The notes under the pieces are model-generated. The model was given only the letters and a program-made list of their open reading frames with translations, ran no database searches and had not been told where the DNA came from. DNA of 64,000 nucleotides from Sulfitobacter sp. CW3 (GTDB lineage: Bacteria; Pseudomonadota; Alphaproteobacteria; Rhodobacterales; Rhodobacteraceae): assembly GCF_019392245.1 (NCBI RefSeq), contig NZ_JAHXRL010000007.1:1-64000 (forward strand), given 5' to 3'. Below are positions 35,193-45,500 of the stretch, one piece after another; position 1 is the stretch's first letter, and every line of letters starts with the position of its first letter. The translations under genes and the position numbers were made by a program.

Positions 35193-36977
35193 TCAAATAA
35201 ACACACCCGAAAATACAACGGCTAGCCCGGCACCGACCATAAGCACAGTTGGCACAATGGTGCGTGCGCCGATCAACCCATATGAGACAAGCGTTAACCC
35301 AAATGCGACCCGCAGCGTTGCGACAATCGCCGCAATCGGCGTTTCGGCCAGTCGCAGCATGTCGGGGTTCGCGATCATTCCCAAGGGGATGATGTACAGA
35401 CCGACGCCAAGCGCCATTGCTGTCATCGCCACCTTGAGCCAGTTTTCACCAATCATGCCCGCCGCGATAAAGACAGCACCGCAGACGGGGGGCGTGATTG
35501 TGGATAGCAGGGCAAACCAGAACACAAACAGATGGGCCTGCAACGGCTCCAGCCCCAACTGCGTCAGCGCCGGACCTGCGACTGAGACACAGATGACATA
35601 GGCGGCTGTCGTGGGAACCTCCATCCCGAGGATCAGGCAGGCGAGGGCGGTCAGGAGCAGCGATGGCCAGAGCAACCCGCCCGACCCTTCAAGGATCAGT
35701 GAGGTAATTTTGACCCCCAGGCCGGTGATCGACAGGACCCCGATAATGATAGACGCACACAGGATAATGGCCGCGATCATCGACACCTGTTTGGCCGCAT
35801 TCAGCACTGCGCCCGTGAAACGGTCAATGATCTGGGCGCGGTCGCTTTTCAGGTCGGCGTTGATGAAGAGCAGCAAGGCACCCGCAAGAATGGCCAGCGC
35901 GGCAGAATATTCAGGCGTGAATTTCGCGATGAACATTGACCATAGCAACACCGAAAAGGGCACAAGAAAGAACAGCGAGGTGATGATCACATCGCGCCGG
36001 GCCGGACGGTCGGCAACATCCACACCTTTCAGGTCAAACCGCCGCGCGTAGGCGTTGATGCCAACCCAAACGGCAAGGAAATACAGAAAGGCAGGCAAGA
36101 TAGCCGCAGCCATGATTGACGTGTAAGGCACGCCTGTGAGTTCAACCATGACAAAGGCACCGGCACCCATCAGGGGCGGCATGATCTGCCCGCCCGAAGA
36201 TGCAACGGCCTCGACCGCGGCGGCCAGCCGTTTCGGGTAGCCGAGTTTCGTCATCGCGGGCAAAGTGATCGCGCCCGTTGAGGCGACGTTGGCCGACGCA
36301 GACCCAGAGATAGAGCCGAAAAGCGCCGAGGAAATCACCGAAACCTTGGCCGCACCGCCCTTGAGCCGACCAGCGGCGGCAGCGGCGACGTTCATAAAGC
36401 CCTGACCGGCCTCGCCCGCGTTCAGCACGGCGCCAAAGATCACAAAGATTGACACCACCCCGACGGAAACCCCCGTAAGCGACCCCCAAATGCCGCCTTC
36501 GGCAATGGTCAGCGTGCCCAGAAAGCTGTTCAGCGGCGTACCTGAATGCCCAAACTGGCCGGGGATATATTCGCCGTAAAGCCCGTAAAGCAGGGCCGTT
36601 CCCGCCACCAAAGGCAAGGGCCAGCCGATCGCGCGGCGCGCCGTTTCAAGCGTGACGGCCAGCAAAGTGATTGCAATCGCGCGTTGGAAATTCCCCTCGA
36701 GAAATCCGTATTGATCCCCCAACATGTCATTGTTCAACGCAATCCAAAGCGCTGCACTAATGCCAAGCACAGCCAGCACGATACCACTGATCAGGCCCAC
36801 ACGGCTGGTGGCACCCAGCACCAATACGAATGGTAGGATAAACGCCATATGCAACGGTCGACTGACCAGATTTGGCACCAAGCCAGAGAAGATCAGGGCA
36901 AGGTGATAGCCCACCAAACCAGCGGCGAACAGCAGCCAGAAAGCCGCGACAATGCGACTGTTGAAAAGTGTATTCAT
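35193..36977 (-). CDS. TAXI-type TRAP transporter fused permease
   Basis: 594 residues with about 16 hydrophobic helices: the small and large TRAP permease parts in one chain, as usual for TAXI systems. SGSASANVASTGAITLPAMT and SGGQIMPPLMGAGAFVMVEL are strong family blocks. It imports a dicarboxylate or amino-acid-like substrate with the binding protein encoded just upstream. A hairpin at 37001-37031 separates the two genes. Confidence 0.93.
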   Translation of the reverse strand: MNTLFNSRIVAAFWLLFAAGLVGYHLALIFSGLVPNLVSRPLHMAFILPFVLVLGATSRVGLISGIVLAVLGISAALWIALNNDMLGDQYGFLEGNFQRAIAITLLAVTLETARRAIGWPLPLVAGTALLYGLYGEYIPGQFGHSGTPLNSFLGTLTIAEGGIWGSLTGVSVGVVSIFVIFGAVLNAGEAGQGFMNVAAAAAGRLKGGAAKVSVISSALFGSISGSASANVASTGAITLPAMTKLGYPKRLAAAVEAVASSGGQIMPPLMGAGAFVMVELTGVPYTSIMAAAILPAFLYFLAVWVGINAYARRFDLKGVDVADRPARRDVIITSLFFLVPFSVLLWSMFIAKFTPEYSAALAILAGALLLFINADLKSDRAQIIDRFTGAVLNAAKQVSMIAAIILCASIIIGVLSITGLGVKITSLILEGSGGLLWPSLLLTALACLILGMEVPTTAAYVICVSVAGPALTQLGLEPLQAHLFVFWFALLSTITPPVCGAVFIAAGMIGENWLKVAMTAMALGVGLYIIPLGMIANPDMLRLAETPIAAIVATLRVAFGLTLVSYGLIGARTIVPTVLMVGAGLAVVFSGVFI

Positions 36978-37000
36978 GGGGAAGTCTCTTTGGATAGCGA

Positions 37001-37031
37001 AAGCAGGCCGGATGCATGATCCAGCCTGCTT
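37001..37031 (-). terminator. Attenuator-like hairpin between TAXI binding protein and permease
   Basis: AAGCAGGC and GCCTGCTT pair perfectly, with an inner GGAT/ATCC stem, 15 bases past the binding-protein stop. Read leftward it is followed by only a short T-run, so it may stabilise the upstream message and reduce permease expression, as at the dctP-dctQ junction. Confidence 0.55.
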
Positions 37032-37045
37032 AAAGGTGCGCTGCT

Positions 37046-38005
37046 TTACTTCTGCGCGTCGGTCAGGTCGATGCCTGCCTCGGCGTAATAGCGCGCGGCA
37101 CCGGGGTGGATTTTACCCGCGATATTGCTCAACAGGGCTTGGTCAACGCCGTTCCACCAAGGGGAGGTATCACTAAGCTTGGCCTTGCTGTCCCAAAATG
37201 TCTTGGTCAGTTGGTATGCCGTGTCATCATCCATTGCGGTGGTTGTATAGGCCACAACCGGAAGTGACGTTGTCGTGATGTCGGCGTCTTGCCCAGCATA
37301 GGTGCCCGCAGGGATGGTCAGCATCGTGCGCTTTGTCTGGGCAATCTGGTCATCGTTCAACGACAAGACCGTGACCGGGGTGGATGCCGCCGCTTCGATC
37401 ACGTTGGGCGCGGGCCATGAACCTGCGGTGACAAAGCCGTCAATCTGACCGTTCTTGAGGGCAGCAACCGCATTTGAAAGCTCCGCATCCGCGATTTTTA
37501 CCTTGTCGGCCAGTCCGAACATCTCGATATATTTTGCGCCTTCAGTCGCCCCGAACGAGCCTTTGCCCAGCAGGATTGTCTTGCCCTCCATCCCCATCAG
37601 ATCGGTGACACCGCTGTCGGTAGACATCACAAAATGCATGGTCAAAGACGGGATCGGGAACAATGCGCGGATTTCGTCAAATGCCGGATCCCCTTTGCCC
37701 TCGAACATGGCTTTGCCTTTTTGCGCAAGACCGACCAGTGCGGGGGGTGTGGTGAACACATAATCGCCACCGCGTGCCTTGGCTTCCATCACGTTCTGGA
37801 CGGAACCCTGGCTTTCCTCGACCGTGACGATCACATCGCCATCGGTACCAGCCTTCATGGCCTCTGCCAGCTCAACCCCCATTTGGTAATAAGACGACCC
37901 TGTTTTGGCCGATTTGTAAGTGATGCGCGTTTCAGCTGACGCAGCGGTTACAGCCATTGTAGTCACAGCGACTGCCGCCATTGCTGATTTCAATAAGAAG
38001 TTCAT
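37046..38005 (-). CDS. TAXI-family TRAP substrate-binding protein
   Basis: 319 residues from the ATG at 38005, behind GGGAGG. Sec signal MNFLLKSAMAAVAVTTMAVT ends near ASA/ETR. TYKSAKTGSSYYQMGVELAE is the TAXI N-terminal block, and LLGKGSFGATEGAKYIEMFG follows. The longer frame to 38098 is not supported. Glutamate-type ligands are known in the family, but the ligand here is open. Confidence 0.92.
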   Translation of the reverse strand: MNFLLKSAMAAVAVTTMAVTAASAETRITYKSAKTGSSYYQMGVELAEAMKAGTDGDVIVTVEESQGSVQNVMEAKARGGDYVFTTPPALVGLAQKGKAMFEGKGDPAFDEIRALFPIPSLTMHFVMSTDSGVTDLMGMEGKTILLGKGSFGATEGAKYIEMFGLADKVKIADAELSNAVAALKNGQIDGFVTAGSWPAPNVIEAAASTPVTVLSLNDDQIAQTKRTMLTIPAGTYAGQDADITTTSLPVVAYTTTAMDDDTAYQLTKTFWDSKAKLSDTSPWWNGVDQALLSNIAGKIHPGAARYYAEAGIDLTDAQK

Positions 38006-38454
38006 CCTAAACCCTCCCTTAAGATGTTGTGGTTCTATGTAAATCGTGACGTGTCTGGTCGACTTCCACAAGGAACAATGCGGCGCTTGTTGTTGCAAAT
38101 GACGTCACAGTAGTTCTGCCTGATTCACGCTTTTTGAAGACTTCGCCTTATGTAGAGCTGTCAATCGTCATGGTAGGAGCTTCTGAAGCTGTTGTTATTT
38201 ACTGATTTGGTAGTGCTCTTTATCCAAAGATCTAACGCGATTAAGGAGATCGGCAAAACGCGCTTGCGGTGTGTTTCCAGCGCGTCCACGTCTAGTTGCT
38301 GAGAGCTGATCCATCGTTGGCGATTGGAGCGGATAAGATATGGGCTGTGGACTTTGTACATGACCCAGAAGCCACTTGTCGGATAATGTGAGTTCTGATT
38401 ACCGTCCGATAGACGCCCCCGCTTCTCCACTGCAAAATTTCAGTTCCATTATAG
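38006..38454. other. Intergenic region between TAXI operon and exosortase locus
   Basis: About 450 bp, AT-richer than the preceding DNA. It should contain the TAXI promoter and the 3' end of the exosortase operon. I see no supported gene or clear terminator. Confidence 0.4.
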
Positions 38455-39237
38455 TCAGGAATATGGGTTCTTCCCAAAAGGGGCCTTCAATAACGCGTGC
38501 AGATCTGTGGAGCGCTTCTCAGAATATTGGGTTAGGCCATATCGAAATTTGTTCTTGGGTCGTTTTGGGTCCTTTAAGTACGTCTTGAAAAGACGATCCC
38601 AAATGGCGAGGTCGTGGCCGTAATTCGTGTCGGTTTCTGCGACATGATCGGAATGATGGATGTGATGAAGTGCTGGGGTCATAATATAGGGCGCAAGCAT
38701 GGCATCGATACGGGGGGGAAGTCGCAGCGTGGTATGATGGCTGAGGTCGAGCAGTAAGACGATTGCCGCATGCCACACGATAGCGAATGGATCCAACCCC
38801 AGTATGGCCACAATCCCAAAATTCACTCCCGACAGGATCAGATAAATGATCGGGTGCGCTCTGAAGGTCGTTGTTACATCGAGCTCCGTGTCGGAATGAT
38901 GAATTTTGTGGAACCGCCAGAGAAACGGGATCTTATGTGAGGCCAGATGCACTAGGTAGTCCCAAAGGCTGATGGCCATAAAACTAATCACAAACAAGAT
39001 TACGCCTGTTACTCCAAGCCAATTTAAGACGCCAAAGCCAGTGTCCTGAGCCCACTGCCCAGATGCATAACTACTCAGAGGGATGATAGCCGCCAGACCA
39101 GACGATAAGCCGATCAATGTCAGATTAGCAGGCCAACGCTGGCGTGCGATCGGTCGATGGCGGGCTTCTAAAAGCTCTGCTGCCGCGATCAACCCGAAAA
39201 ACAGCAACCACCATGATAGGAGTACTTCAACTATCAT
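38455..39237 (-). CDS. Sterol desaturase / fatty acid hydroxylase superfamily membrane protein
   Basis: 260 residues from the ATG at 39237 (GGGAG upstream, ATGA overlap with the previous gene). The diiron His clusters are visible: HLASH, then FHKIHHSD, a third at LDLSHH, and HHIHHSDHVAETDTNYG. Four or so helices anchor it. It hydroxylates or desaturates a lipid substrate using O2. Last gene of the exosortase operon, so it may modify the lipid environment or a lipid linked to the processed protein; that link is inference. Confidence 0.9.
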   Translation of the reverse strand: MIVEVLLSWWLLFFGLIAAAELLEARHRPIARQRWPANLTLIGLSSGLAAIIPLSSYASGQWAQDTGFGVLNWLGVTGVILFVISFMAISLWDYLVHLASHKIPFLWRFHKIHHSDTELDVTTTFRAHPIIYLILSGVNFGIVAILGLDPFAIVWHAAIVLLLDLSHHTTLRLPPRIDAMLAPYIMTPALHHIHHSDHVAETDTNYGHDLAIWDRLFKTYLKDPKRPKNKFRYGLTQYSEKRSTDLHALLKAPFGKNPYS

Positions 39238-39752
39238 GATGTCTCCCACGCACGGACCCAATCAATTTCTGGAAGGTTACAGTTTTTTGGCCACAGCAAA
39301 GCCAGCTGGTACTTCGAGCGGCGGAATCGCAGTGTACTGGACGACAGCCTGACCGCATAGCCAAGCTCGTTTTTCATCCAATGCCATGTCAAGAGAACCC
39401 GAGAGCCGCTCTCATATTGGTAATTTAGGTAACGGAAGAGAAACCTCTCTCCTTTACGCGCATGGTCTTCGGCTACACTTTCAGCCAGTACGCTGATTTT
39501 CATTGTAATTACCTGTAAAGGTGCCTCACACTCCTGAGCATAATAACTGTAACCAATTACACCTTCTTCTTCTACAATTGGTGTGACGTCACCCATTCCG
39601 GCTTCTCTTAAGAGGCCTTCGACACTCGCGACCAAGTTGTTTGTTTTAGCAGCTATCGACCCGGCATAACGCGCATGTTGGCGTGTTATGCCGGATAGCA
39701 CCGCGAGGCACAGCACAAGCGCCCACCACAAGACAACGGTGCGCCGTGTCAT
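39234..39752 (-). CDS. Membrane-anchored small protein in exosortase operon (EpsI-like position)
   Basis: 172 residues from the ATG at 39752, which overlaps the exosortase stop (ATGA); the frame reaches 39773. One N-terminal transmembrane segment (VVLWWALVLCLAVLSGI), then a periplasmic part with YSYYAQECEAPLQVITMKIS and a WHWMKNELGY motif. EpsI proteins often follow exosortase genes and have this build, and the position fits, but I cannot confirm homology by eye. Confidence 0.65.
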   Translation of the reverse strand: MTRRTVVLWWALVLCLAVLSGITRQHARYAGSIAAKTNNLVASVEGLLREAGMGDVTPIVEEEGVIGYSYYAQECEAPLQVITMKISVLAESVAEDHARKGERFLFRYLNYQYESGSRVLLTWHWMKNELGYAVRLSSSTLRFRRSKYQLALLWPKNCNLPEIDWVRAWETS

Positions 39753-40573
39753 CCTATCTGATTCCGCTGCCAAAAGTAGATCGGTACGATGCTCAGCAGA
39801 GCGATGAGGACTATCTGGGCTAGACCAAAAATATCTGCGCCGCTCCCATGATGCCAGAATTCATATGACTGCAAACCCGGTGTCATCAAACCCAAGCGAA
39901 TTGTATTTCCAAGTGTAAGTGCAACGATCAGGGCTCCCACGACCAGCCCGTCTTTTGCCACCAATCGCGATCGAAACATGCCTTTGAAAGCCGCATATCC
40001 CAATAGGGCTAGGCTTAAGTTTGAGAATACAGAACATGCGCCGATCATTTCGAGACGCATGCCGCTTTGCGAAACAATCCGAACTCCAACAGCGTCGAGC
40101 TGGAAACCCATCAGATTATTTACCAGAACGGCTATCTGTACTTCACCAACCAGAAACCAATCCTTGAAAACTTGGAAAATCAACGGTGCAATAAAGCCAT
40201 TCACGCCAATAGCGATATAGACTAAGCCTAAAAAATAATCATCTTCTCGATGCGGCCCTCGTTGGGTGATGTAGAACACTCCAACGACACCCATCGCAAT
40301 TGCGATGTCAAAACGGTACCCCATCAATCCCGTCAGGGTCGACACGACCACTGCAGTGCCAAAAAGTAAAAAATCCTCACGCGTGGCAAAGTTGGTTTTC
40401 GAACTGGTAGTCAGAATATGGAACAATGCGACAAAGCTAAGCAGTACAACGAGGTTGGTAGCCAATAGCAATGAAAGCCAGTCTTCGAAAGGAACCAAAG
40501 CAGCCTTGCCGACAGCAGTCTGAACAAGAAAGTATAGCCAAAGCCCGATGTGGACCTGCTGGCGCGGAATCAT
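39749..40573 (-). CDS. Exosortase/archaeosortase-family transpeptidase
   Basis: 274 residues, about eight transmembrane helices. The catalytic trio of the family is present: Cys180 in LEMIGACSVFSNLSLALLG, Arg226 in LGNTIRLGLM and His241/His242 in YEFWHHGSGADIF. Exosortases cut the C-terminal sorting tail of their substrates at the membrane and transfer them to a further anchor. It sits 37 bases after a gene for a 60-residue protein with a VPLP-type tail, a likely dedicated substrate. Confidence 0.87.
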   Translation of the reverse strand: MIPRQQVHIGLWLYFLVQTAVGKAALVPFEDWLSLLLATNLVVLLSFVALFHILTTSSKTNFATREDFLLFGTAVVVSTLTGLMGYRFDIAIAMGVVGVFYITQRGPHREDDYFLGLVYIAIGVNGFIAPLIFQVFKDWFLVGEVQIAVLVNNLMGFQLDAVGVRIVSQSGMRLEMIGACSVFSNLSLALLGYAAFKGMFRSRLVAKDGLVVGALIVALTLGNTIRLGLMTPGLQSYEFWHHGSGADIFGLAQIVLIALLSIVPIYFWQRNQIG

Positions 40574-40610
40574 GGACTACACATGCACGACAGTACCACA
40601 TCGGAATTCA

Positions 40611-40793
40611 TTAGCGAGAGCGGTTCCAAAACCGATATCCGGCATAGGCGACAACTGCGATGCCGAACCCAATTGGGCCTGTCGCTCCTGCAACCGGCAA
40701 AGGAACAGGTATCCCTGCTGACGCGGTTCCAGCAATTAGAGACAAAAAGGTTACGTAAATAGTTGTTTTCTTCATCATCATACCTGATTTCAT
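40611..40793 (-). CDS. 60-residue candidate exosortase substrate (signal peptide plus VPLP-type sorting tail)
   Basis: Start supported by GGAGAG 6 bases upstream. Residues 1-26 are a signal peptide (TIYVTFLSLIAGTASA, cut before G27). Residues 28-34 read IPVPLPV, followed by a hydrophobic helix (about 38-51) and a basic end RFWNRSR. This is the tripartite motif-helix-basic layout of PEP-CTERM/VPLPA-CTERM tails. Almost nothing lies between the signal peptide and the tail, so the mature product would be a very short peptide. Function unknown. Confidence 0.7.
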   Translation of the reverse strand: MKSGMMMKKTTIYVTFLSLIAGTASAGIPVPLPVAGATGPIGFGIAVVAYAGYRFWNRSR

Positions 40794-41357
40794 TGTTCTC
40801 TCCAGGAAGTAGGTCGAAGTTTAATCCAATAAATATTATACATATTTGAGATGCAACACGCCGTTTTCGATCGGCATGCCGTTAGTATCACCCAAGGGTG
40901 GGTCTCAAGCAAGGACATTTGCGTTTCGTCGCTCCCAGCTAAACATTCCGCCGCGATCTGACCCACTGGCCTTAGTCTCGACACTCTTGCCGCTTGAAAC
41001 TTGGATCCGCATTCGGATCTGTTGATTGGTTGAGCGGCCAGATAACGGATGGAGCGAGACCAGGCGTTACCCTACAAGGGATAGAAGTGAGCAGCCTACT
41101 GTTAGATAATGCCACAGCGAAAATGCGTGGATTTTAAGCTGTCCATGCCCCCGCAATGCCGACTGCAGGATTTATCCTTCGGCGCGCGGAATTTTCACAG
41201 GATTGCATTGACTTCTGCACCGCAGAAAATATGTAGCGGATATAGTAAGTGTAACTTAGTATATTGCATCCTCTTCAATATTTTTTGCCGCATTGCCGTA
41301 AGGCGCTATACTAAACCTTAGTTTGTTACCGATAACGTCTGACGGGACCACCAAACC
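40794..41357. other. Intergenic region between exosortase locus and RND operon
   Basis: About 560 bp. It must hold the divergent promoters of the 60-residue gene and the RND operon. An AT-rich stretch at about 41220-41300 precedes the efflux genes. No supported gene; no TetR-type regulator is adjacent. Confidence 0.45.
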
Positions 41358-42509
41358 ATGAATTCAATCCACCCCATCCGGCACCTGCCGCTGCTTTGCC
41401 TTACGCTTGTTTCTTTGGCCTTTCCGGCTGCGGCACAACAGCAAGGGCGTCCGCCGCCAGCCGTTACTGTCGCGACGGTCCAGCCGCAGGACGTGACGCT
41501 GACAACAACCCTGCCAGGCCGCGTCGTGGCATCTGCCACGGCCGAGGTTCGGCCGCAGGTTGCGGGGATTGTTACTGAACGCCTGTTCCAAGAAGGTGGG
41601 TCGGTCGAGGCGGGCGATGTGCTGTATAAGATCGATCCTGCCAGCTACGAGGCTGCCGTCGCTCAGGCAGATGCAGCGGTGGCGCAAGCGGAAGCACAAT
41701 TGAATGCCGCGCAAAAAGAGGAAGTTCGGCAACAGGAGCTGGCCTCGCGCAATGTCGCCAGTACCGCCTCGCTTGATACTGCCATTGCCGCGCTTGATGT
41801 AGCGAAGGCAGGGCTTCAGGCCGCGCAGGCACAGCGCAACGCAGCACAGATCGAGCTTGACCGGACCGAGATAACAGCGCGTTTGTCGGGCGAAATTGGC
41901 CGGTCGTTGGCCAGTCAGGGCGCATTGGTAACTGCAAGTCAGGCCAGCCCGATGGCGGTGATCCGCAACATCGACACCGTGTACGTGGACGTCACACAAT
42001 CCGCCGCCGAGATGCTCGAATGGCGGCGTGGCAATATGGGCGAACGGATGGGCGACAGCATGCAGCGGGTCAGTTTGACGCTCGCCGATGGCAGTCTGTA
42101 CGATCAGACCGGTACGCTTACGGCTGCGGAGCCTGACGTGAATGAACAGACTGGCGTTGTCGTGCTGCGGATGTCGTTCGACAATCCCGGCAAGCTGCTG
42201 CTGCCCGGCATGTATGTGCAGGTCGAGATGCCTACCCGCACCGCAACGGGCGTGTTTGTCGTTCCCCAAGAGGCCGTCAGCCGGGATCGCCGTGGGCGGC
42301 CCATCGCGATGGTTGTGGGTGCTGAAAATGTAGTCGAGGCACGTTCGCTGACCGTCTTGCAGGACATGGGCGGTAGTTGGGTGGTCAGTGAGGGGCTTAA
42401 CCCCGGCGACCGGATCGTGACCGTTGGCCTGCAAAAGGCCAGCCCCGGCGCGACAGTGACCCCCGAGGACCAAGCGGCGACAGCGCCGTCCGATACAAAA
42501 ACCGAATAA
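41358..42509 (+). CDS. RND efflux periplasmic adaptor (AcrA/MexA type)
   Basis: 383 residues. Signal peptide to about residue 27 (LLCLTLVSLAFPAAAQ), no lipobox Cys. Then TLPGRVVASATAEVRPQVAG, the adaptor N-terminal block, a coiled-coil hairpin (about 95-165), TEITARLSGEIGRSLASQGA-type lipoyl block and a beta-barrel. It links the RND pump encoded 18 bases downstream to an outer-membrane factor absent from the window. Confidence 0.95.
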   Translation: MNSIHPIRHLPLLCLTLVSLAFPAAAQQQGRPPPAVTVATVQPQDVTLTTTLPGRVVASATAEVRPQVAGIVTERLFQEGGSVEAGDVLYKIDPASYEAAVAQADAAVAQAEAQLNAAQKEEVRQQELASRNVASTASLDTAIAALDVAKAGLQAAQAQRNAAQIELDRTEITARLSGEIGRSLASQGALVTASQASPMAVIRNIDTVYVDVTQSAAEMLEWRRGNMGERMGDSMQRVSLTLADGSLYDQTGTLTAAEPDVNEQTGVVVLRMSFDNPGKLLLPGMYVQVEMPTRTATGVFVVPQEAVSRDRRGRPIAMVVGAENVVEARSLTVLQDMGGSWVVSEGLNPGDRIVTVGLQKASPGATVTPEDQAATAPSDTKTE

Positions 42510-42527
42510 TTCAGAACCGGAATTTCC

Positions 42528-45500
42528 ATGGCCCGCTTTTTCATCGACCGCCCGATTTTTGCTTGGGTCATTGCGATCTTCATCATGGGCATCGGGGTGC
42601 TTTCAATCCTGTCGCTTCCCGTGGCGCAATATCCGCAGATAGCGCCACCGACAGTTTCGGTTAATGCCGTCTATCCGGGTGCATCGGCTGATACCGTGGC
42701 CAATACGGTGACACAGGTCATCGAACAGCAGATGACGGGGCTGGACGGTCTGCGCTATATCTCGTCCAGTTCGACGTCGTCGGGCAGCGCCAGCGTGACC
42801 CTGACGTTCGAGACGGGTACTGATCCCGACATTGCCCAAGTCCAAGTGCAAAACAAACTGGCGCAGGCCACTGCGCTGCTGCCCGAAACGGTGCAACGGC
42901 AGGGTGTGACGGTTCAAAAATCGTCAGCCGGATTCTTGATGGTGATCTCGCTGATCTCCGAAGATGGTAAGCTGGATGCCACTGACCTTGGCGATTATCT
43001 GACCACCAACCTTGTTAACGAACTTAGCCGGGTCGACGGCGTTGGCAGCGTGCGGGTCTTTGGTGCGCAATACGCCATGCGCATCTGGCTTGATCCGGCC
43101 AAGCTGGCCGCGTTCGAACTAACACCATCTGACGTCGTCGCCGCCGTATCTGCCGAGAACGCGCAAATCTCTGCCGGGGCCTTTGGGTCGCGCCCTTCGA
43201 TCGAGGGGCAACAGCTTTCGGCGACGATCACAGCGCAATCCTTGCTGCGCACGCCCGAGGATTTCCGCCAGATCGTGTTGCGCGCCGAAACCGACGGTGG
43301 TCTGGTTCTGGTCAATGACGTGGCCCGTGTCGAGATCGGCGCCGAAAGCTATGCCACGGTATCACGCTTTAACCGCAACCCGTCGACAGGCATGGCGATC
43401 AGTCTGGCACCGGGTGCTAACGCGCTGGACACGGCAAATGCGGTCGAGAGCCGGATGGATGAGCTGGCGCAGTTCTTCCCCGAAGGCGTGACCTATGTTG
43501 TGCCTTTTGACACGACGCCTTTCGTCACAATCTCGATCGAAGAGGTGATCAAGACACTGATCGAAGCGATCATTCTTGTGTTCCTTGTGATGTACCTGTT
43601 CTTGCAGAATTTCCGTGCAACTTTGATCCCGACACTGGCGGTACCTGTGGTTCTGTTAGGCACATTCGGCGTGATGGCCGTGCTCGGATTTTCGATCAAC
43701 ACGCTGACAATGCTTGCCATGGTGCTGGCAATCGGTCTGCTTGTGGATGACGCGATTGTAGTCGTCGAAAACGTCGAACGGATCATGGAGCAAGAAGGCC
43801 TTGGCCCGGTCGAGGCGACGCGCAAATCGATGGACCAGATCACCGGCGCGCTGGTGGGCATTGCCGTTGTGCTGTCCGCCGTGTTCGTACCGGTCGCGTT
43901 TTTCCCCGGCTCTACGGGGGTGATTTACAAGCAGTTTGCGGTTACGATCATCTCGGCAATGACGCTGTCGGTCGTGGTGGCGCTGACGCTGACACCCGCG
44001 CTGTGTGCGACGTTGCTTAAGGCGAAAAAGCACGATCAAAAGCGGGGGCCGTTCAAGTGGTTCAACACCGGATTTGACAAGCTGCGCGGCGGCTATGCCG
44101 GGCTTGTTGGCGGCATCGTGCGTCATCCGTTCATCAGCGGCATCTTCTATCTGGCGATCATCGCCGCCATGGGCGCGCTGTTCCTGCGCACACCGCAAGG
44201 TTTCCTCCCGGACGAGGATCAGGGCATTCTATTTACCCTCATACAAACCCCGACAGGTGCCACCGCCGACCGCACCCTCGACGTGGTCAAACAGGTCGAG
44301 AATTACTATCTCGACCAAGAAGGCGATATGGTTCAATCCGTCTTTGGCGTTGTCGGGTTCAGCTTTGCGGGGCAAGGGCAGAACCTTGGCCTTGTCTTTG
44401 TGCGCCTCAAAGATTGGGAAGAACGCACCACGCCAAACCTCAGCGCCAAGGCGCTGGCGGGCCGTGCATTTGGTGCCTTCAGTCAGATCAAAGACGCGCA
44501 GGTGTTCCCTGTTGTGCCGCCTTCGGTGATCGAGCTTGGCAACGTGTCCGGTTTTGATTTCTACCTTCAGGCGCGTGGCGGGCAGACCCATGAACAGCTT
44601 TTGGATGCGCGCAACCAACTGCTCGGTGCCGCAGCGCAAAGCCCGTTGATCGCCTCGCTTCGCCCCAGCGGGCTAGAGGACGCAGCGCAGTTCAACCTTG
44701 ATATCGACTGGCGTCGTGCCGGCGCGATGGGCGTGACCGCCAGCGACGTGGGCAATCTGCTGACCATCGCCTGGGCCGGCCGTTATGTGAACGATTTCAT
44801 CGACGAGGGCCGGATCAAGCGCGTCTATGTCCAAGGCGAGGCTGACGCCCGCGCGTTGCCCTCCGACCTGCAAAAATGGCGCGTGCGGAATGCCAGCGGC
44901 GGGCTGGTTCCGTTCTCAAACTTCACCGAGGCCAACTGGACCTTCGGCCCTCAAGGTGTGAACCGCTATAACGGTGTGCCAGCAATGCAACTGCAAGGCT
45001 CCTCAGCCCCCGGTACCAGCACCGGCGAGGGTCTTGCCGAACTGGTCCGGCTTGCCCAAGATTTGCCGCCCGGTTTTGTCATCGCCCCAACAGGTTTGTC
45101 GCTTGAAGAACAGGAATCCGGCAATCAGGCGCCGTTGCTTTATGCCCTGTCGCTGGCTGCGATCTTCCTGTCACTGGCCGCGCTCTACGAAAGCTGGTCA
45201 ATCCCCTTTGCGGTCATGCTTGCCATGCCGATTGGTGTTCTCGGTGCCTTGTCCGGAGCCTATCTCGGCGGGTTTGAAAACGGTGTCTTCTTTCAGGTCG
45301 GCCTGCTGACAGTGATCGGCCTGACCGGCAAAAACGCGATCCTGATCGTGGAATTCGCCCGCGACCGTCGAGAAGAGGGTGAAAGCATCATCAACGCCGC
45401 CCTCGACGCCGCAAAACAACGGTTCCGTCCTATCATTATGACTTCAATGGCGTTCTCTCTGGGGGTACTGCCACTGGTCCTGAGCAGTGGCGCGGGTTCC

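Noticed and set aside
38161..38430. Leftward 89-codon frame before the exosortase locus end
   Set aside because: No start signal and no coding character; treated as intergenic.
40790..40984. Frame upstream of the 60-residue protein
   Set aside because: No ribosome-binding site, no conserved features; probably promoter DNA.
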